The notes beneath the pieces were generated by a model, which worked only from the letters and a program-made list of their open reading frames with translations, was not told where the DNA came from and made no database searches. DNA of 64,000 nt from Phycomyces nitens (lineage: Eukaryota > Mucoromycota > Mucoromycetes > Mucorales > Phycomycetaceae). The translations under genes were made by a program, and so were the position numbers. Within the stretch, counting starts at the first letter, position 1. Each line of letters begins with the position of its first letter. Shown in pieces: positions 32,322 to 43,119 of the stretch. Where the stretch lies: assembly GCA_022702545.1 (NCBI GenBank), contig JAHRBC010000007.1, positions 2,976,001-3,040,000 on the forward strand, in the 5' to 3' direction.

Positions 32322-34560
32322 TCACCACACATCTTCCTGGTAACGACCGGTGCTTCTCAGGCTCTTGATAAACTCGATTGCCTTTTCCTCAGCCATGTTA
32401 CCATACTGCTGTGCAATGACCGTAAACGTATGCTGGACATCCTTGGCCATTGACTTTGCATCACCACACACATACACATACGCACCTCTTTCCATCAGAC
32501 CCCACATCTCTTCGCCCTCTTGCTCCAATCGGTGCTGAACATAGACCTTTTCAGCATGTTCACGCGAAAAGGCAGTAATGATACGCGAATCCTCTCCAAG
32601 AGTCTCAAACAATCCAGGCCATTCGTCAGCATAAAGATAGTCTTGCTGGGAATGACGGCAGCCAAAGAAGAGCACGGTTGGACCGACTGCCTTTTTCTCC
32701 AGTTTCTGAGCTGCTCGCTCACGAACAAATGCACGAAATGGTGCTACTCCAGTACCAGGTCCTACCATGATCACAGGCACGGTTGTGTTGCGAGGAAGCT
32801 TAAACTGAGAGCGCCGTACATGGACAGGAACCTTGACCACAGACTTGTCATCGTTCATGTAAGAACCGCGAGGACCGGCCACAACATAGTCAGGATAACC
32901 CTGGGGTTTCTCAAGGTCATGCACAGCAGCATGAATACTCCAGAGATAGTTTGTTGCCACACCATAGACAATGCGATCACTACTCTTTTGGGGCTTGTAG
33001 TCCAGCATGACCGCAGTAACTGAAATCGCACGAGGAGACTCCTTTGACGAAGAAGAGATGGAGTAGTAGCGGGGCTGCAGACGCGAGATGCTCTCTACCA
33101 CAAGATCAAAGGGAACTTCCTTGAACGCAGCCACAATATCTACACCTCCTGCAGCTGCAACCAACTCGAGTACCTCGCCAAGACTGCAGACAGCCTCTGA
33201 CACCTGGGCCTTGTAGGCTTCCTTGTCGGTGGCCAAGGACTGCAAAAGAGCCTTTGCAGGATCATTGGGAGCAAACTCCACCAGAGAAGCAAGGGTCTGA
33301 CGAGATGGGATGGCGCAGATATCAAGATAGTGTCTAAAGATGGTGCGATATGTTGTTGGCACTGGAAAGGGGAACTGCTTGGAGGCTGCTGCATCGACTG
33401 AACTGACCATTACCACGCGATCCAACTTTTCTTGCAATCCCAGGATACGAGCCAGACCCTCGACCTGGACTTCGTTGTTTGTTGGCCAGATGGCTACATG
33501 ATCACCTGTCTGGTAGGACAGATTGGATTCTCCCAAGTCGATCTCCATGTGAAGACAATGCCGGTCTTTGACAAAGAATAGCTCACGGGAGGTTACGGGG
33601 GCAGCAAAGGGACGCTTGGCATCGTATAGAGCCGTACTATTTGGGGGGTATTGGTTAGACTGGCTTAAAACAATGGCACACTCACCTAGGATCCTTGGGA
33701 CGCTCGCTAATCTCGCCCATGTAAACCAAATCATTCTCAAAGGTCTCTAGTTCTTCAACCTTGTAAGCAGCCTGTCTAGGGCCAGCGGATGCACTGTTTT
33801 CATCTACACCCATTGCTTCACAGAATGCAGGCCAAAGGGTTTCTTGCCATCCCAAAAAGTCATCCTCAAGAGAGCTATCATCGTCACCCTCTCCGCGTTC
33901 ACAGACGCGTGTGGCGCCCAATTCGCCAAGACGCTTGTCAACTATACGACCAACCGAGTTGTAGTGCTCATAGGTCTTGTTTCCCAGACCAAAAACGATA
34001 TAACGTACATTGGACAGGGGAGCTTCACCAGTCTGCTCAGAAAACTCTACGGATTCCTCATTGATCATGTCCCAAAATTCGACTGCATTGTCGGTTGGTT
34101 CTCCTTCACCATAGGTTGCCAAGACAAAGATGGCCAGACATTCTTTGGGCAGAGTGTCGAGATAGGTCATGTCATAGAGCTCTAGGTCTGCCGTCATACA
34201 GCTGACGTTATACTTTTGTGAGGATTCCTTGGCCAGACGAGCAGCATAGTCCTCAGCAGTGCCGGTTTGGGAGCCATAAAAGATTATGACTTGGCGACCC
34301 TATATATATATATATGCGTGGGTTAGCTATAATATAAAGTGTGGGGCTTTACTTGCCTGATCCTTCATGACCTTTACAAAGTTGCGTTCTGGCTTTGGTG
34401 GGGCCTTTTCTGATGGGTCTGATTCGACAATGGCGTTTTTGTTTGAGGGTTTAAATGTGTTTGCGATCTGGTGCCTGGCAAACCATGCGATTGTCCCTAG
34501 GCCAATGGTTCCGAGAAAGATGATGTCGAGGCTTTCCATTAGTTGTTTTGAGCGTGCCAT
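32322..34560 (-). CDS. CPR: NADPH-cytochrome P450 reductase
   Basis: Three exons: 34560-34357, 34299-33686, 33636-32322 (710 aa, normal for the family). An N-terminal membrane anchor (LDIIFLGTIGLGTIAWFARH, residues about 11-30) is followed by the flavodoxin domain (FYGSQTGTAEDYA for FMN, LATYGEGEPTDNA, FGLGNKTYEHYN), the connecting and FAD domain (RLQPRYYSISSS, YGVATNYLW) and the NADP domain (MVGPGTGVAPFRAF, FFGCRHSQQDYLY, YVCGDAKSMAKDV), ending in the family-typical aromatic EDVW. It transfers electrons from NADPH to microsomal P450s, squalene epoxidase and haem oxygenase on the ER surface. Intron 1 has a GC donor (CAG then GCAAGT) and a TA-repeat-rich 3' part. The enzyme is orthologous in layout to yeast Ncp1. 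Start is supported by the anchor immediately downstream. Confidence 0.95.
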
Positions 34561-34955
34561 TGGAAGAGAAGGTAAAATAAAAAGGGGTTTAAATAGGTAA
34601 AAAAAAAAAAGCAACAACAACAAAAAAAGGTTTATTCTTCTAGAGATATTCAGGAGTATTATTATTGGTATTATTATAAAATAATAATAAATAATAATAA
34701 TAATAAATAATAAATAATAATATTAAGCTTAAAGGGTAAATAGATATGTGAGGTACAAAAAAAAAAAAAAGAGGGGGTGATAAATTATTGATTGATGGTG
34801 TATGCAAGACTAGTTAAAATTTGGGCTGTATGATTACACAGATGCATATGCCGCAAGTGACGAATAAATATATATCGGTTTATTTGAATCCAAATCATTT
34901 TTATTATTTTATTATATTTATTTATTTATTTATCTTTAAGGTGACACTTTGTGCT
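34561..34955. other. Intergenic, AAT microsatellites
   Basis: An AATAAT(A) microsatellite spans about 34660-34722, with A and T homopolymers around. No gene seen. It is both the promoter side of the reductase gene and the 3' flank of the aldolase gene's upstream neighbour region. Confidence 0.6.
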
Positions 34956-35969
34956 TTAGGCCAAAGATCGCTCAATTTCAAACCCTTCTAAAAGTGCCTT
35001 TGTAACCACATCAGTCTGCTCTGCAGTAATGGGCAGTAAGGGCAGTCGAGTGGGCCCACCATAACCAAGTAGTTTATCCATACTGGCCTTCACACCAGGC
35101 AGTCCATGCCATCTTGCGAATGCGTCATCAGGCTTAACAAGCTTCTTTTGCAGTGCCGATGCCTCCTTTAAGTTGCCGCCCTCATACAGGGTCTGTACCT
35201 CCACACATGCTCGTGGCAAGAGGTTTCCCAGTCCAGGCACAAGACCAACTGCACCCACCGACAATGCAGGCAAAAAGAAGTCTGCCGAACCAGCCAGCAG
35301 AGCGAATTCTACAAAGGAGGAGGGGGGTGATTTATTAGTACTTTTGTTCTTGATCAATTTTGGCTTACCATTTGGGTCTGTGTGTTCAGCAAGATATCCA
35401 ACCTTGCCAATGTTGCCATCCGTGCCCTTTACACCCACGATGTTCTTGTGGCGCGATAGACGGGCAATGGTCTGGACATCGACGTCCACACCCTGACAGA
35501 CACCTGGGTAGTTGTAGATAATGACAGGCAAGGGCGACTGGTCTGCGACGGCTGTGTAGAATGCATAGAGTGCCTCGCTAGTGATGTTGCCACGATAAAA
35601 GGAAGGTGGCAGGATGAGTGCATATTTGGCACCGGCCGATGCTGCATCCTTTGCCAGCTGGATGGTCTGGCGTGCAGAGGCTGCACTGGTGCCGGCAATC
35701 AAGGTCAGTGCGGGATTGTACTTTGCAATCAACTTCTTGCCCTCCTGAACAAGGGTAATGCGCTCTTGATCTGATAAATGGACAGCCTCGCCCATGGAAC
35801 CCAAGAAGATGAGGCCAGCAATGCCAGTGTTGGCAAGATAAGCAATATGGCGCTCCAGGGCCTCTAGATCGAGATCTTCATTGGGTTTGAAGAATGTAGG
35901 GATAGGTACATAAACACCACGCAGGCCGGTCATAGTCATCAAGGAAGAAACGTGAGGAGGAATGATCAA
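34956..35969 (-). CDS. DapA/HOGA-family (dihydrodipicolinate synthase-like) aldolase
   Basis: A TIM-barrel pyruvate-dependent class I aldolase. Key blocks: IFLGSMGEAVHLSDQER, IIYNYPGVCQG (catalytic Tyr), IVGVKGTDGNIGKV (Schiff-base Lys in GVKGT), ALLAGSADFFLP and GAVGLVPGLGNLLPR. The frame is continuous, but a 60 nt in-phase intron (35368-35309) is evident: GTAAGC donor, TACTAAT branch point, TTTGTAG acceptor. Its removal joins HTDPN to EFALLAGS as in the family, giving exons 35969-35369 and 35308-34956 (about 317 aa). Fungi make lysine by the aminoadipate route, so a DapA role is unlikely; 4-hydroxy-2-oxoglutarate aldolase or 2-keto-3-deoxy-sugar-acid aldolase is more plausible. A second ATG at codon 11 is an alternative start. 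It is divergent from ELP4. Confidence 0.9.
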   Translation of the reverse strand: MIIPPHVSSLMTMTGLRGVYVPIPTFFKPNEDLDLEALERHIAYLANTGIAGLIFLGSMGEAVHLSDQERITLVQEGKKLIAKYNPALTLIAGTSAASARQTIQLAKDAASAGAKYALILPPSFYRGNITSEALYAFYTAVADQSPLPVIIYNYPGVCQGVDVDVQTIARLSRHKNIVGVKGTDGNIGKVGYLAEHTDPNGKPKLIKNKSTNKSPPSSFVEFALLAGSADFFLPALSVGAVGLVPGLGNLLPRACVEVQTLYEGGNLKEASALQKKLVKPDDAFARWHGLPGVKASMDKLLGYGGPTRLPLLPITAEQTDVVTKALLEGFEIERSLA

Positions 35970-36549
35970 GGTGTCTTGCCGTCTTTTTTATTCACTTTAT
36001 ATTTATTTAGCTCCCAGCAATTACACTCAACCTTAATGGCCTTCATTTTGCCCGTCCGTAGAATATAATCCTCCTTTTGTCCTTGTGGGAATTCTTGGCG
36101 GGTATTCTTCCGTGACTATTCTTTGAGACAGTAAAATATATATCTAATTATTATGTGCTGCAATGCGCCAGACTTCTACATTCTATGCAGGCCATCTGGC
36201 GACTCATGGGGTGCCTTTGATTATAATTATAATGATTATTTAGATTGGCAATATATGTACATATTGCATAGAATCTCATCATACTACTAGCCAAGCGTCA
36301 TTTGCGTACTATTATCCTTCATAAACCAATTTGACGTGACTCGCTTATTTTATATTCGATCTATATTATTATAATACAATATATATATGTGATTGGCCAT
36401 ACTGCCAAAATGTAGCTATATATATATTAATTATTATTATTATTATTATTATTATTATTTATTTTCAAGTGACAGCCAAGACGTGCTTTATTAATAGGTG
36501 GCCACTGTGTAATATCAAACATTAGCTTTAGCATAATACACAATCAACA
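35970..36549. other. Divergent promoter region, aldolase/ELP4
   Basis: A 580 bp spacer between divergently transcribed genes. Contains ATT microsatellites (36428-36461), TA runs and the CCAAT-CRE combination CCAATTTGACGTGA at 36327-36340, shared with the DHH1 upstream region. No gene seen. Confidence 0.6.
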
Positions 36550-38002
36550 ATGAGTTTCCGGAAGCGCAATGTCGATCAGCCGAAACTGCCAGCTGGTTCT
36601 CGTCTAAGCGCCTACAACGGCCAGCTTTTGATATCAACCGGCGTACCCTCTTTGGATGATATCCTGGGCGGTGGCTTACCCGTAGGCACCGTCCTGTTGA
36701 TCAAGGAAGATCGTGCGACAACATACGCCCAACTATTGCTGAAATACTTTTTGGCCCAGGGTATTGCCTCGGGACACCATTGTGCACTGGCAACACGCGA
36801 TGAAGATCCTGGAGAAATGATGCGGAATCTCATGTGGCTGGCCACAACAGATGCCGATGAGGATGAAGACCATGATAAGCGCAAACAGGCACAGCAATCA
36901 GAAAGTGATCGGATGAAGATCGCCTGGAGATATTCGCATTTAAAGTCGTTTGATTCGAGCCTTAAAGCCAAGCCAGGTAATAACAACAACAACAATAATA
37001 ACCACAGTTTGGATTGATGGCTTGAATAGCTTCACCTACCGTGTCGCCTGTAATGTCCATCAAGGATCTGGGCAAGACCGGATCAGGACCACAGCCATCG
37101 GTACCGCTGCCGTTTTGTAGCATGTTTGACCTGACAAAGCGTATACCGGAATCTGTGCTCGAGGACGCATCAATTAGCCTTATTGATCCCCCTCTAGACG
37201 AATCCACAGACGACTACCAAGTCTTGCTAGAATCTATCCGCAAGATCATCATCGAGGGCAACTTTAGGTACCAGTGATTCCATCAGGTATTGGTGGATTG
37301 ATTTTGGATTTGTATATGTAGTTCTGCCTTGCCAGCCCCTCCAAATACGATCCGTAAAGCCCTGAGACTCGGGATCCATTCATTAGCATCTCCTGGATGG
37401 CAAATGGCGTCTCCACATGTAAGGGCAAACTAGACAATTATTTAATAATCAAATATATATTATGCACCTTTAGGATCTCTACAAGTTCTTGCACGGATTA
37501 CGGGGCCTGCTCCGGTTTTCGTTTGGAGCAGCCGTTGTGACTGTGCCGGCTTATCTTTATGACGCATTCTTTATTCGCCGCATAGAACATATTGTAGATG
37601 CAGTCATTGAAATCGAGTCGTTTGCAGGTACATATATATATATATATACACCATCAATATCAAGGCAATAAATTGACTATTCATTATTTCTTAATAGGAT
37701 CCGCTGTACATAACGATGCCCCCTATACACAAAATTACCATGGATTCTTCCATGTCCACAAACTGCCCGTCTTGAATTCCCTGCTGCCCCCCAGCACCAA
37801 ATTATCAGTGCTCTCGGGCGGAGGCAGCAATGATTTGGCCTTTAAGCTCCGTAGAAAGCGATTTGCCATCGAGACCTTTCACCTGCCACCCGAGGGAGGC
37901 ATGGGTGTACGCCAGACAGAACCCACACCTGCTGCAAAGAAGTCTGTCAAGGAGAAGATGTGTGGCTCACTTCCTGGAAAGAAGGACCTGCTCGAGTTCT
38001 AA
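36550..38002 (+). CDS. ELP4: Elongator complex subunit Elp4 (PAXNEB)
   Basis: Five exons: 36550-36976, 37030-37267, 37322-37418, 37474-37627, 37698-38002 (406 aa). The RecA-like core begins STGVPSLDDILGGGLPVGTV, then HHCALATRDEDP, MKIAWRY, LRLGIHSLASPGW, FLHGLRGLLRFSFGAAVVTVPAYLY, DAVIEIESFAG, YHGFFHVHKLPVLNS and the C-terminal LAFKLRRKRFAIETFHLPPEG. This order matches human and yeast Elp4. Elp4 forms the Elp456 hexameric ring, which binds tRNA and supports wobble-uridine (mcm5/ncm5) modification by Elongator in the cytosol. Walker motifs are degenerate, as is usual in Elp4. Introns are 53-70 nt; intron 1 carries AAC repeats and intron 4 a TA run. The next gene starts 120 bp downstream in the same direction. 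Confidence 0.92.
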
Positions 38003-38121
38003 TTTTAAAGCCTCCCTCTTAATTTAGAATCCAAGCTAAAATAAAATACAAAAATACAAAAATAAAAATAAAAATAAAAAATTAAAAATAAAGTATATAC
38101 TTGCCCTTTCTCTTTAATAAC

Positions 38122-40115
38122 ATGCCCGTAGACCTGCCTCTCTACAAAGCAGAGCCCAGTCTGTCGGCCTCAAAGAAGCCCAGGACACGGAAACAGATCC
38201 TGCTTGGCCTGGCACTCGTCGGTGTCCTTATTGTCCTCTACCTCAATGCCAGAATCAACATCCCTCTCCACTCTGAAGATGATCGCAATGACCTCGACCA
38301 AAACATCCCTCCGACCCTCTTTCACTCGAGCGACCCAAGCTCATCACTTGTACCAGAATCAAAACCACAGCCATCACCTGCAGTGCCAAAGCCTGTCTCT
38401 CCACATTCCCATCATCACAATGCACTTCCTCATCCGTTTGAAGACGAGCAGGTCACCATCAACCCCACCTCACACTATGCACAGGTGGTCATTATTGCCT
38501 CTGAGGCCGAGGCAATTGGTCGTCGTGGACTTATTCGCGAAAAGTACTTTGGATTGCGACACAACATGCAGCCCTGTATGGTATACAATGCCGACATTTA
38601 CTACAAGTTTTGGATCCATGGCACCCAACCACAGGCAGATACCCCTCTTCGACGAAGCTATGAATCTGAAAAGATGGAATGGAATGACATTTATGAATCC
38701 AAAAAGAGCTTTGAGCAGATAAACATCTTGACATGGGTAAGTTGACAACAGCCCGATTATCATCTTTTTTACATAAAACTAAACTAAACTTGTGTTAGGC
38801 AGAAGACGTCTTGGCCAAACAAGGCATCACCTATGACTACCTTGTCGTCCAGGACATCAATACCTTTATGCAGCTCTCAATCATCAAGAATGAGCTGGAC
38901 ACAGGTGTGATTAGCGAGAATACCGAGTCTCCCTTTACCCTCAACACTGATGCACCCACCAATATGGTCTGGGGCACCTTTGGAGGAGAACCAAGAGACA
39001 AGCATGCATTTGTGGTTGGCTCTGCAGCCGTCAAACTAGCTCTGGATAAGCAGGCCGAGTTTATCACAGCCTCCAACAGCACAAACATCTTGACAGCCAT
39101 GTATGACTTTTACAGCCGATTTGGAGGAGCGCTTGAAAAGGCGGTCGATGATTCTCTTGAGCCAGAAGCTGCGGCAGAGGTGCAGGAGCAGGCCATTCCA
39201 GAGTTTGTCCGTGAAGATGGACCAGAGGATACTCAGCGGTTTATTCGCTGGGAAAACAACATTGAGTCTGTACATGCCGAGGATATTGTCGTCACCCATG
39301 TCTACCAAGATACCGAATTTGATGCGCTTTCCTACTGGACCTATCTCCGGCCACTTTTGGTGTGTCACCCAAAGGCCACTTCGGATGCGCGCACCAAGGA
39401 ACACAAGCCCTTGATTGCACTTGTGACATCGTCGTTTATCTATGATTCCTGTATGGAACCCTCAGCCACACTTTCAGCCCTCAACAAGCGTGCGTACTGC
39501 CTTGAACACGGCTATTCGTTTGTTGCCCGGTCAGCCGAATTCGCCCAGCAGGCCCTCCGAAACGACCGCAAGACGGTGTGGGGCAAGATTGATGCTGTCG
39601 AAAAGGTCCTTCCGAAATACGAGTGGATCTTTTGGATGGACATGGATGCTGTGGTTATGAACCCTAACCAGACCCTGGAAACGGTTCTCAAGGATGTCCG
39701 CAAACGCTATCCAAAGGGTACCAGTGTATTTGACTCGTCGGTTGATCTTATCGTTGCTCGTCCTGGACACGACCCTATGATTAATGCTGGTGTATTCTTG
39801 ATGCGCAACACTCCTTGGGCCATGCAATTCTTGCGCGACTTGCAAGCCATGACCAAGTGGTACTTTACTGGGCCTTCTTATGAACAGGGTGCTATGTGGG
39901 AATTGCTCCAGCGTCCTGAACACGCTGACCATGTATTTTTGCTTGACCGTGATGACCACACCTTTAACACCTTTCCCGAGTTCTACCAGCCTGGCGACTT
40001 TGTCGTGCACTTTGCGCCTGATCGTTGTCCTAATGACGCGACCCTCTATGGCCTTGATGCAGCTGGAAAAATCAGAGCTGGTGAAACGATCCTCACCCTT
40101 GAAAAGAAGCAATAG
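38122..40115 (+). CDS. Two-domain glycosyltransferase (GT31-like + GT34 GMA12/MNN10-like)
   Basis: Two exons: 38122-38736 and 38799-40115 (643 aa). Type II membrane topology: a short basic cytosolic tail, one span (ILLGLALVGVLIVLYLNA, residues about 31-48), then a Pro-rich stem. Residues about 130-320 resemble a beta-1,3-galactosyltransferase (GT31) fold: GRRGLIREKYFGLRHN, YKFWIHG, MEWNDIYESKKSFEQ, YDYLVVQDINTF, HAFVVGSAAVKL. Residues about 400-635 are a GMA12/MNN10-type GT34 domain: NKRAYCLEHGYSFVAR, VWGKIDAVEKVLPKYEW, FWMDMDAVVMNP with a DxD (DMD) motif, NAGVFLMRN, YEQGAMWELLQ and FVVHFAPDRCP. It probably acts in the Golgi on mannan or other cell-wall and glycoprotein glycans. The first domain's aspartates are less canonical (VVQD rather than DDD), so it may be inactive. 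ATG 38122 is chosen because the membrane anchor follows directly. Confidence 0.85.
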
Positions 40116-40554
40116 CAACAGTAATAATAACATTAACAATAATAACAATAACAATAAATATCTAGAAATGGGGATCCAACTAGTGTAAAAAGAGCCTTGA
40201 GTATTGGGCAGAATATGTACATTTATGTTATTTCAGCCAATTATCATCTTTAAACTGAAAATATACATCTTTACAGCCTCCAAAGATTTGTGACAAACAA
40301 GACCAATTTTTTTTTGCTGTTGTTGTTGTTGTTGTTTTGTTTTCGGACACAGACTTGCAATCCATTCACCCAAATCTTATTATTATTCTATAAATAAATA
40401 TACTTATACTATATTATATAATATATATAGATATATATATAGACATATATATATATATACATATACACACACATATATTCATATTCATACACACACACAC
40501 ACACACACATAAATATATATATATATTTCACATTGTCAACAACAACTAGTCTTG
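40116..40554. other. Microsatellite-rich spacer
   Basis: AAC/AAT runs at 40107-40156, a GTT run at 40317-40336, and a long TA/CA/CATA dinucleotide region at 40400-40526 immediately before the WW gene. No gene seen. Confidence 0.8.
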
Positions 40555-43119
40555 ATGGATCAACGCACAGACAACCCCCAAGGTCAAAAACCAACCGTAT
40601 TTGAACGCTTGGGTAGAGTCCAACCAATTGACAATGACGACAGAACATGGCGTCCTACAGCCAACAACATGCGTCATCCTCTTCCTGACAGATCCTCAGA
40701 TAGACCACCCTACATGTCAATCTCAACATCTGATGACAGGCGCTACATCAATCCACGAGACCAGCGCAATAATCAGCGCGATCAGTACGCTGGACGCGCA
40801 CCTGCTCGGCGTCAAGAAGATGACCGGCGTCCCATGGTTCGTCCTTCTAACCACAGTACTCGTCCTACAAACGACAGCCGTGTAGAAGACAGTCGTCGTG
40901 ATTATGGCAGACCAGCTCAGATTCATAATCCTCATGACCACCACTATAACCAGCAGCAGCAGCAACATCCGCAACAGATTCAGCACCCTCCGCATCGCTC
41001 ACGTCAGCCATCTCCTGGACCAGGATACCGTCGTCAAGAGATGCCTTATCCAATCAATCGTCAGCAATTCCATACAAACTCTCATCTTGCCCAAAAGCCC
41101 AGGATCCAATCCCAACGAGACGAGAGACGAGTCCATGTGGATGGTGGCCGTGAACGGCGATCATCGAGTTGCGAAGCCGGTGCTGCGGTATCGGTTGAAT
41201 CATCAACTGTTGTTATAAATGAGAATGATGACGACAGACGACCAAGAAGAGATGATCAAAGGATGCGCATTGATGAGCAGCAATCGGCAGCCAAAAGAGA
41301 ACGGAGAAACCAAGAAGAAGCTAAAGCCAAGGCTGTAGCTGAGGCTGCCGAGGCTGCTGCTGTTGCTGAAACCAGAGCTGCCGCGGCCGCAAAGGCTGCC
41401 ACTGAAGCTGCCGCCGCCAAGGAAGCTGCAGAAGCTGCTGCGAAAGAAGCCACCAAAAAAGCTGCCAGAGAAGCCTCGGAATTGGCTACCAGAGAAAGAA
41501 ATGAGCGATTGAGAAAGGAGGAAACGACAGCGCGTGATAGACAGCGTTCTGGAGAGTTGGCAAGAAGCAAGGCCGAGACCGAGTCTGCCAGCAAGAGACC
41601 CAGGGAAAGAGTGGGCTCGAGAAAGGTTTCGGAAGAAGATGCACCAAAATCCCACAGACTTTTGGAGCGTGAATCGAGCAAGGCCAGGGTTAAAGAAAGA
41701 GAACCGTTCAAGTCTAGAGATAGGGAAAGAGAGAGAGAAAGAGATAGGGAAAGAGAACGAGAAAGAGAAAGGGGCAGGAACCGAGATGCAGCAAAGGAAA
41801 AAGAGACTGCAGATGTGAGTATTGCGAATAGGGACAAGGAGTCTGCCAAATCCAAGGAAGCAGCTGTGTGGAAGCATGAACGCGACCGAAAAGTCAGAGA
41901 ATTGGAGGATAAGAAGAGTGAAGACAGAAGAAGAGAAGAGGCTGCAGTCAAAGCCAGGGACGAAGAAGCAGCGAGAGTGCGACAAGAAAAGGCATCTTAC
42001 CCAATTAACCGAATGGATGAAGAGAACGATGAGGCCCATGCAATCATGCCTCCTGATTGGGGTAGAGAGTCTGAGGATGAGGATGTGGAAGAGCTTTGTG
42101 AGAAAGAGATCGATATTGAGGATAGAGATGACATTGTAGAAGACGTGATTCCTACGGCTCCTGAGCGTAGCCCTGTACCAAACAGTGTAGAGCGCAAGAA
42201 AGACTCGAATTCTTTCGTTTTGACCGCTCCACAAGCCCCAAGTACTGCCGCCACTGTTAAACCTAGCAATGGCTCAAGTCTCAAAGGCGACGGTAACAAT
42301 AAAGACCAACAAGACGACTTACCTCATCCATGGCGCCAAGTACTCTCGAGCAAGCGTGAGATCTACTACTACAATACAAAGACCGAAGAGTGCGTTTGGG
42401 ATCGACCCACAGCCGAGAACTGCAGTCGACCATTGGAAACAGACAACCATGATAATGATAATGATCGCCAGAGTCGTGATGATTATCGTTCCCGTAGACC
42501 TTCTACTGACCTTATTCCTCATCCTACAGGCCGCTCAACTTCGTCTTCTGAAAACAGTAATAGGGATAGCAGCAAGCGTCGATGTCACGACTTGGCTGGA
42601 CCGAGTCATCCCCGGGACAAAGAGGCGTACTACATGTCAAAGACATCGAGTACGGTAATCTCTGGATCCATAATTGCTCATACATCCAACGATTTGGCTT
42701 CCTATGGTCGTTATTCGCGTACTGCTCGCCATGAGCCCTCGCTATTCCATTCTCGACAAGAGAATCGTAGATACCAAGATCGGTTTCCATTACCAGACTC
42801 TGCAGCTCAGCGTCGCTCTCGATTCCCTTCACCACGCAGACCGATCCAGGCGCCAGCATACGGCAACCGTTACAGAGAACAGTTTGATGATTCATATCAT
42901 AGACGCGACCGACAGCCTGGACTTGACAATCGCCCTATGATGAGACCACCAAGACATGACCCTCCAACACAGCCACAATCGGCCTGGACAAGAAACAGCC
43001 AAGATTCTTCGAGAAACATGCGACGTGATGATGGATATATGCGACAAGAACCAGTATTGACTGAACGTACACGTATTCGAGACCACCGAACTCAACCCAT
43101 ACGTCGCGATTACCACTAA
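40555..43119 (+). CDS. WW-domain, Arg/Glu- and Ala-rich protein
   Basis: Single exon, 854 aa from the ATG at 40555. One WW domain at residues about 589-620: LPHPWRQVLSSKREIYYYNT then ECVWDRP, with both signature Trp, the aromatic YYYN and the terminal Pro. The rest is low-complexity: Gln/His/Arg-rich N-terminus (residues 1-210), an Ala-rich charged helix (about 250-315, AEAAEAAAVAE-type repeats, likely a long helix or coiled coil), RE/RD dipeptide runs (about 388-412, RERERERERE-like), acidic patch (about 495-540), and an Arg-rich C-terminus with RRD/RSR motifs. RE/RD and RS-like tracts with a WW domain suggest a nuclear factor in splicing or transcription-coupled RNA processing that binds proline-rich ligands, but no specific orthologue is recognised. 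A large minus-strand frame inside it is a shadow of the repetitive codons. Confidence 0.8.
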   Translation: MDQRTDNPQGQKPTVFERLGRVQPIDNDDRTWRPTANNMRHPLPDRSSDRPPYMSISTSDDRRYINPRDQRNNQRDQYAGRAPARRQEDDRRPMVRPSNHSTRPTNDSRVEDSRRDYGRPAQIHNPHDHHYNQQQQQHPQQIQHPPHRSRQPSPGPGYRRQEMPYPINRQQFHTNSHLAQKPRIQSQRDERRVHVDGGRERRSSSCEAGAAVSVESSTVVINENDDDRRPRRDDQRMRIDEQQSAAKRERRNQEEAKAKAVAEAAEAAAVAETRAAAAAKAATEAAAAKEAAEAAAKEATKKAAREASELATRERNERLRKEETTARDRQRSGELARSKAETESASKRPRERVGSRKVSEEDAPKSHRLLERESSKARVKEREPFKSRDRERERERDRERERERERGRNRDAAKEKETADVSIANRDKESAKSKEAAVWKHERDRKVRELEDKKSEDRRREEAAVKARDEEAARVRQEKASYPINRMDEENDEAHAIMPPDWGRESEDEDVEELCEKEIDIEDRDDIVEDVIPTAPERSPVPNSVERKKDSNSFVLTAPQAPSTAATVKPSNGSSLKGDGNNKDQQDDLPHPWRQVLSSKREIYYYNTKTEECVWDRPTAENCSRPLETDNHDNDNDRQSRDDYRSRRPSTDLIPHPTGRSTSSSENSNRDSSKRRCHDLAGPSHPRDKEAYYMSKTSSTVISGSIIAHTSNDLASYGRYSRTARHEPSLFHSRQENRRYQDRFPLPDSAAQRRSRFPSPRRPIQAPAYGNRYREQFDDSYHRRDRQPGLDNRPMMRPPRHDPPTQPQSAWTRNSQDSSRNMRRDDGYMRQEPVLTERTRIRDHRTQPIRRDYH

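Noticed and set aside
34956..35969. Calling the aldolase dihydrodipicolinate synthase of lysine biosynthesis
   Set aside because: The fold is shared, but fungi use the alpha-aminoadipate route and family membership does not fix the substrate; left as DapA/HOGA-type.
41203..42234. A 343-codon minus-strand frame within the WW-domain gene
   Set aside because: Its Ser/Phe/Leu-rich product is the complement of Arg/Glu/Ala codon repeats; the + strand has a continuous 854-codon frame with a WW domain.
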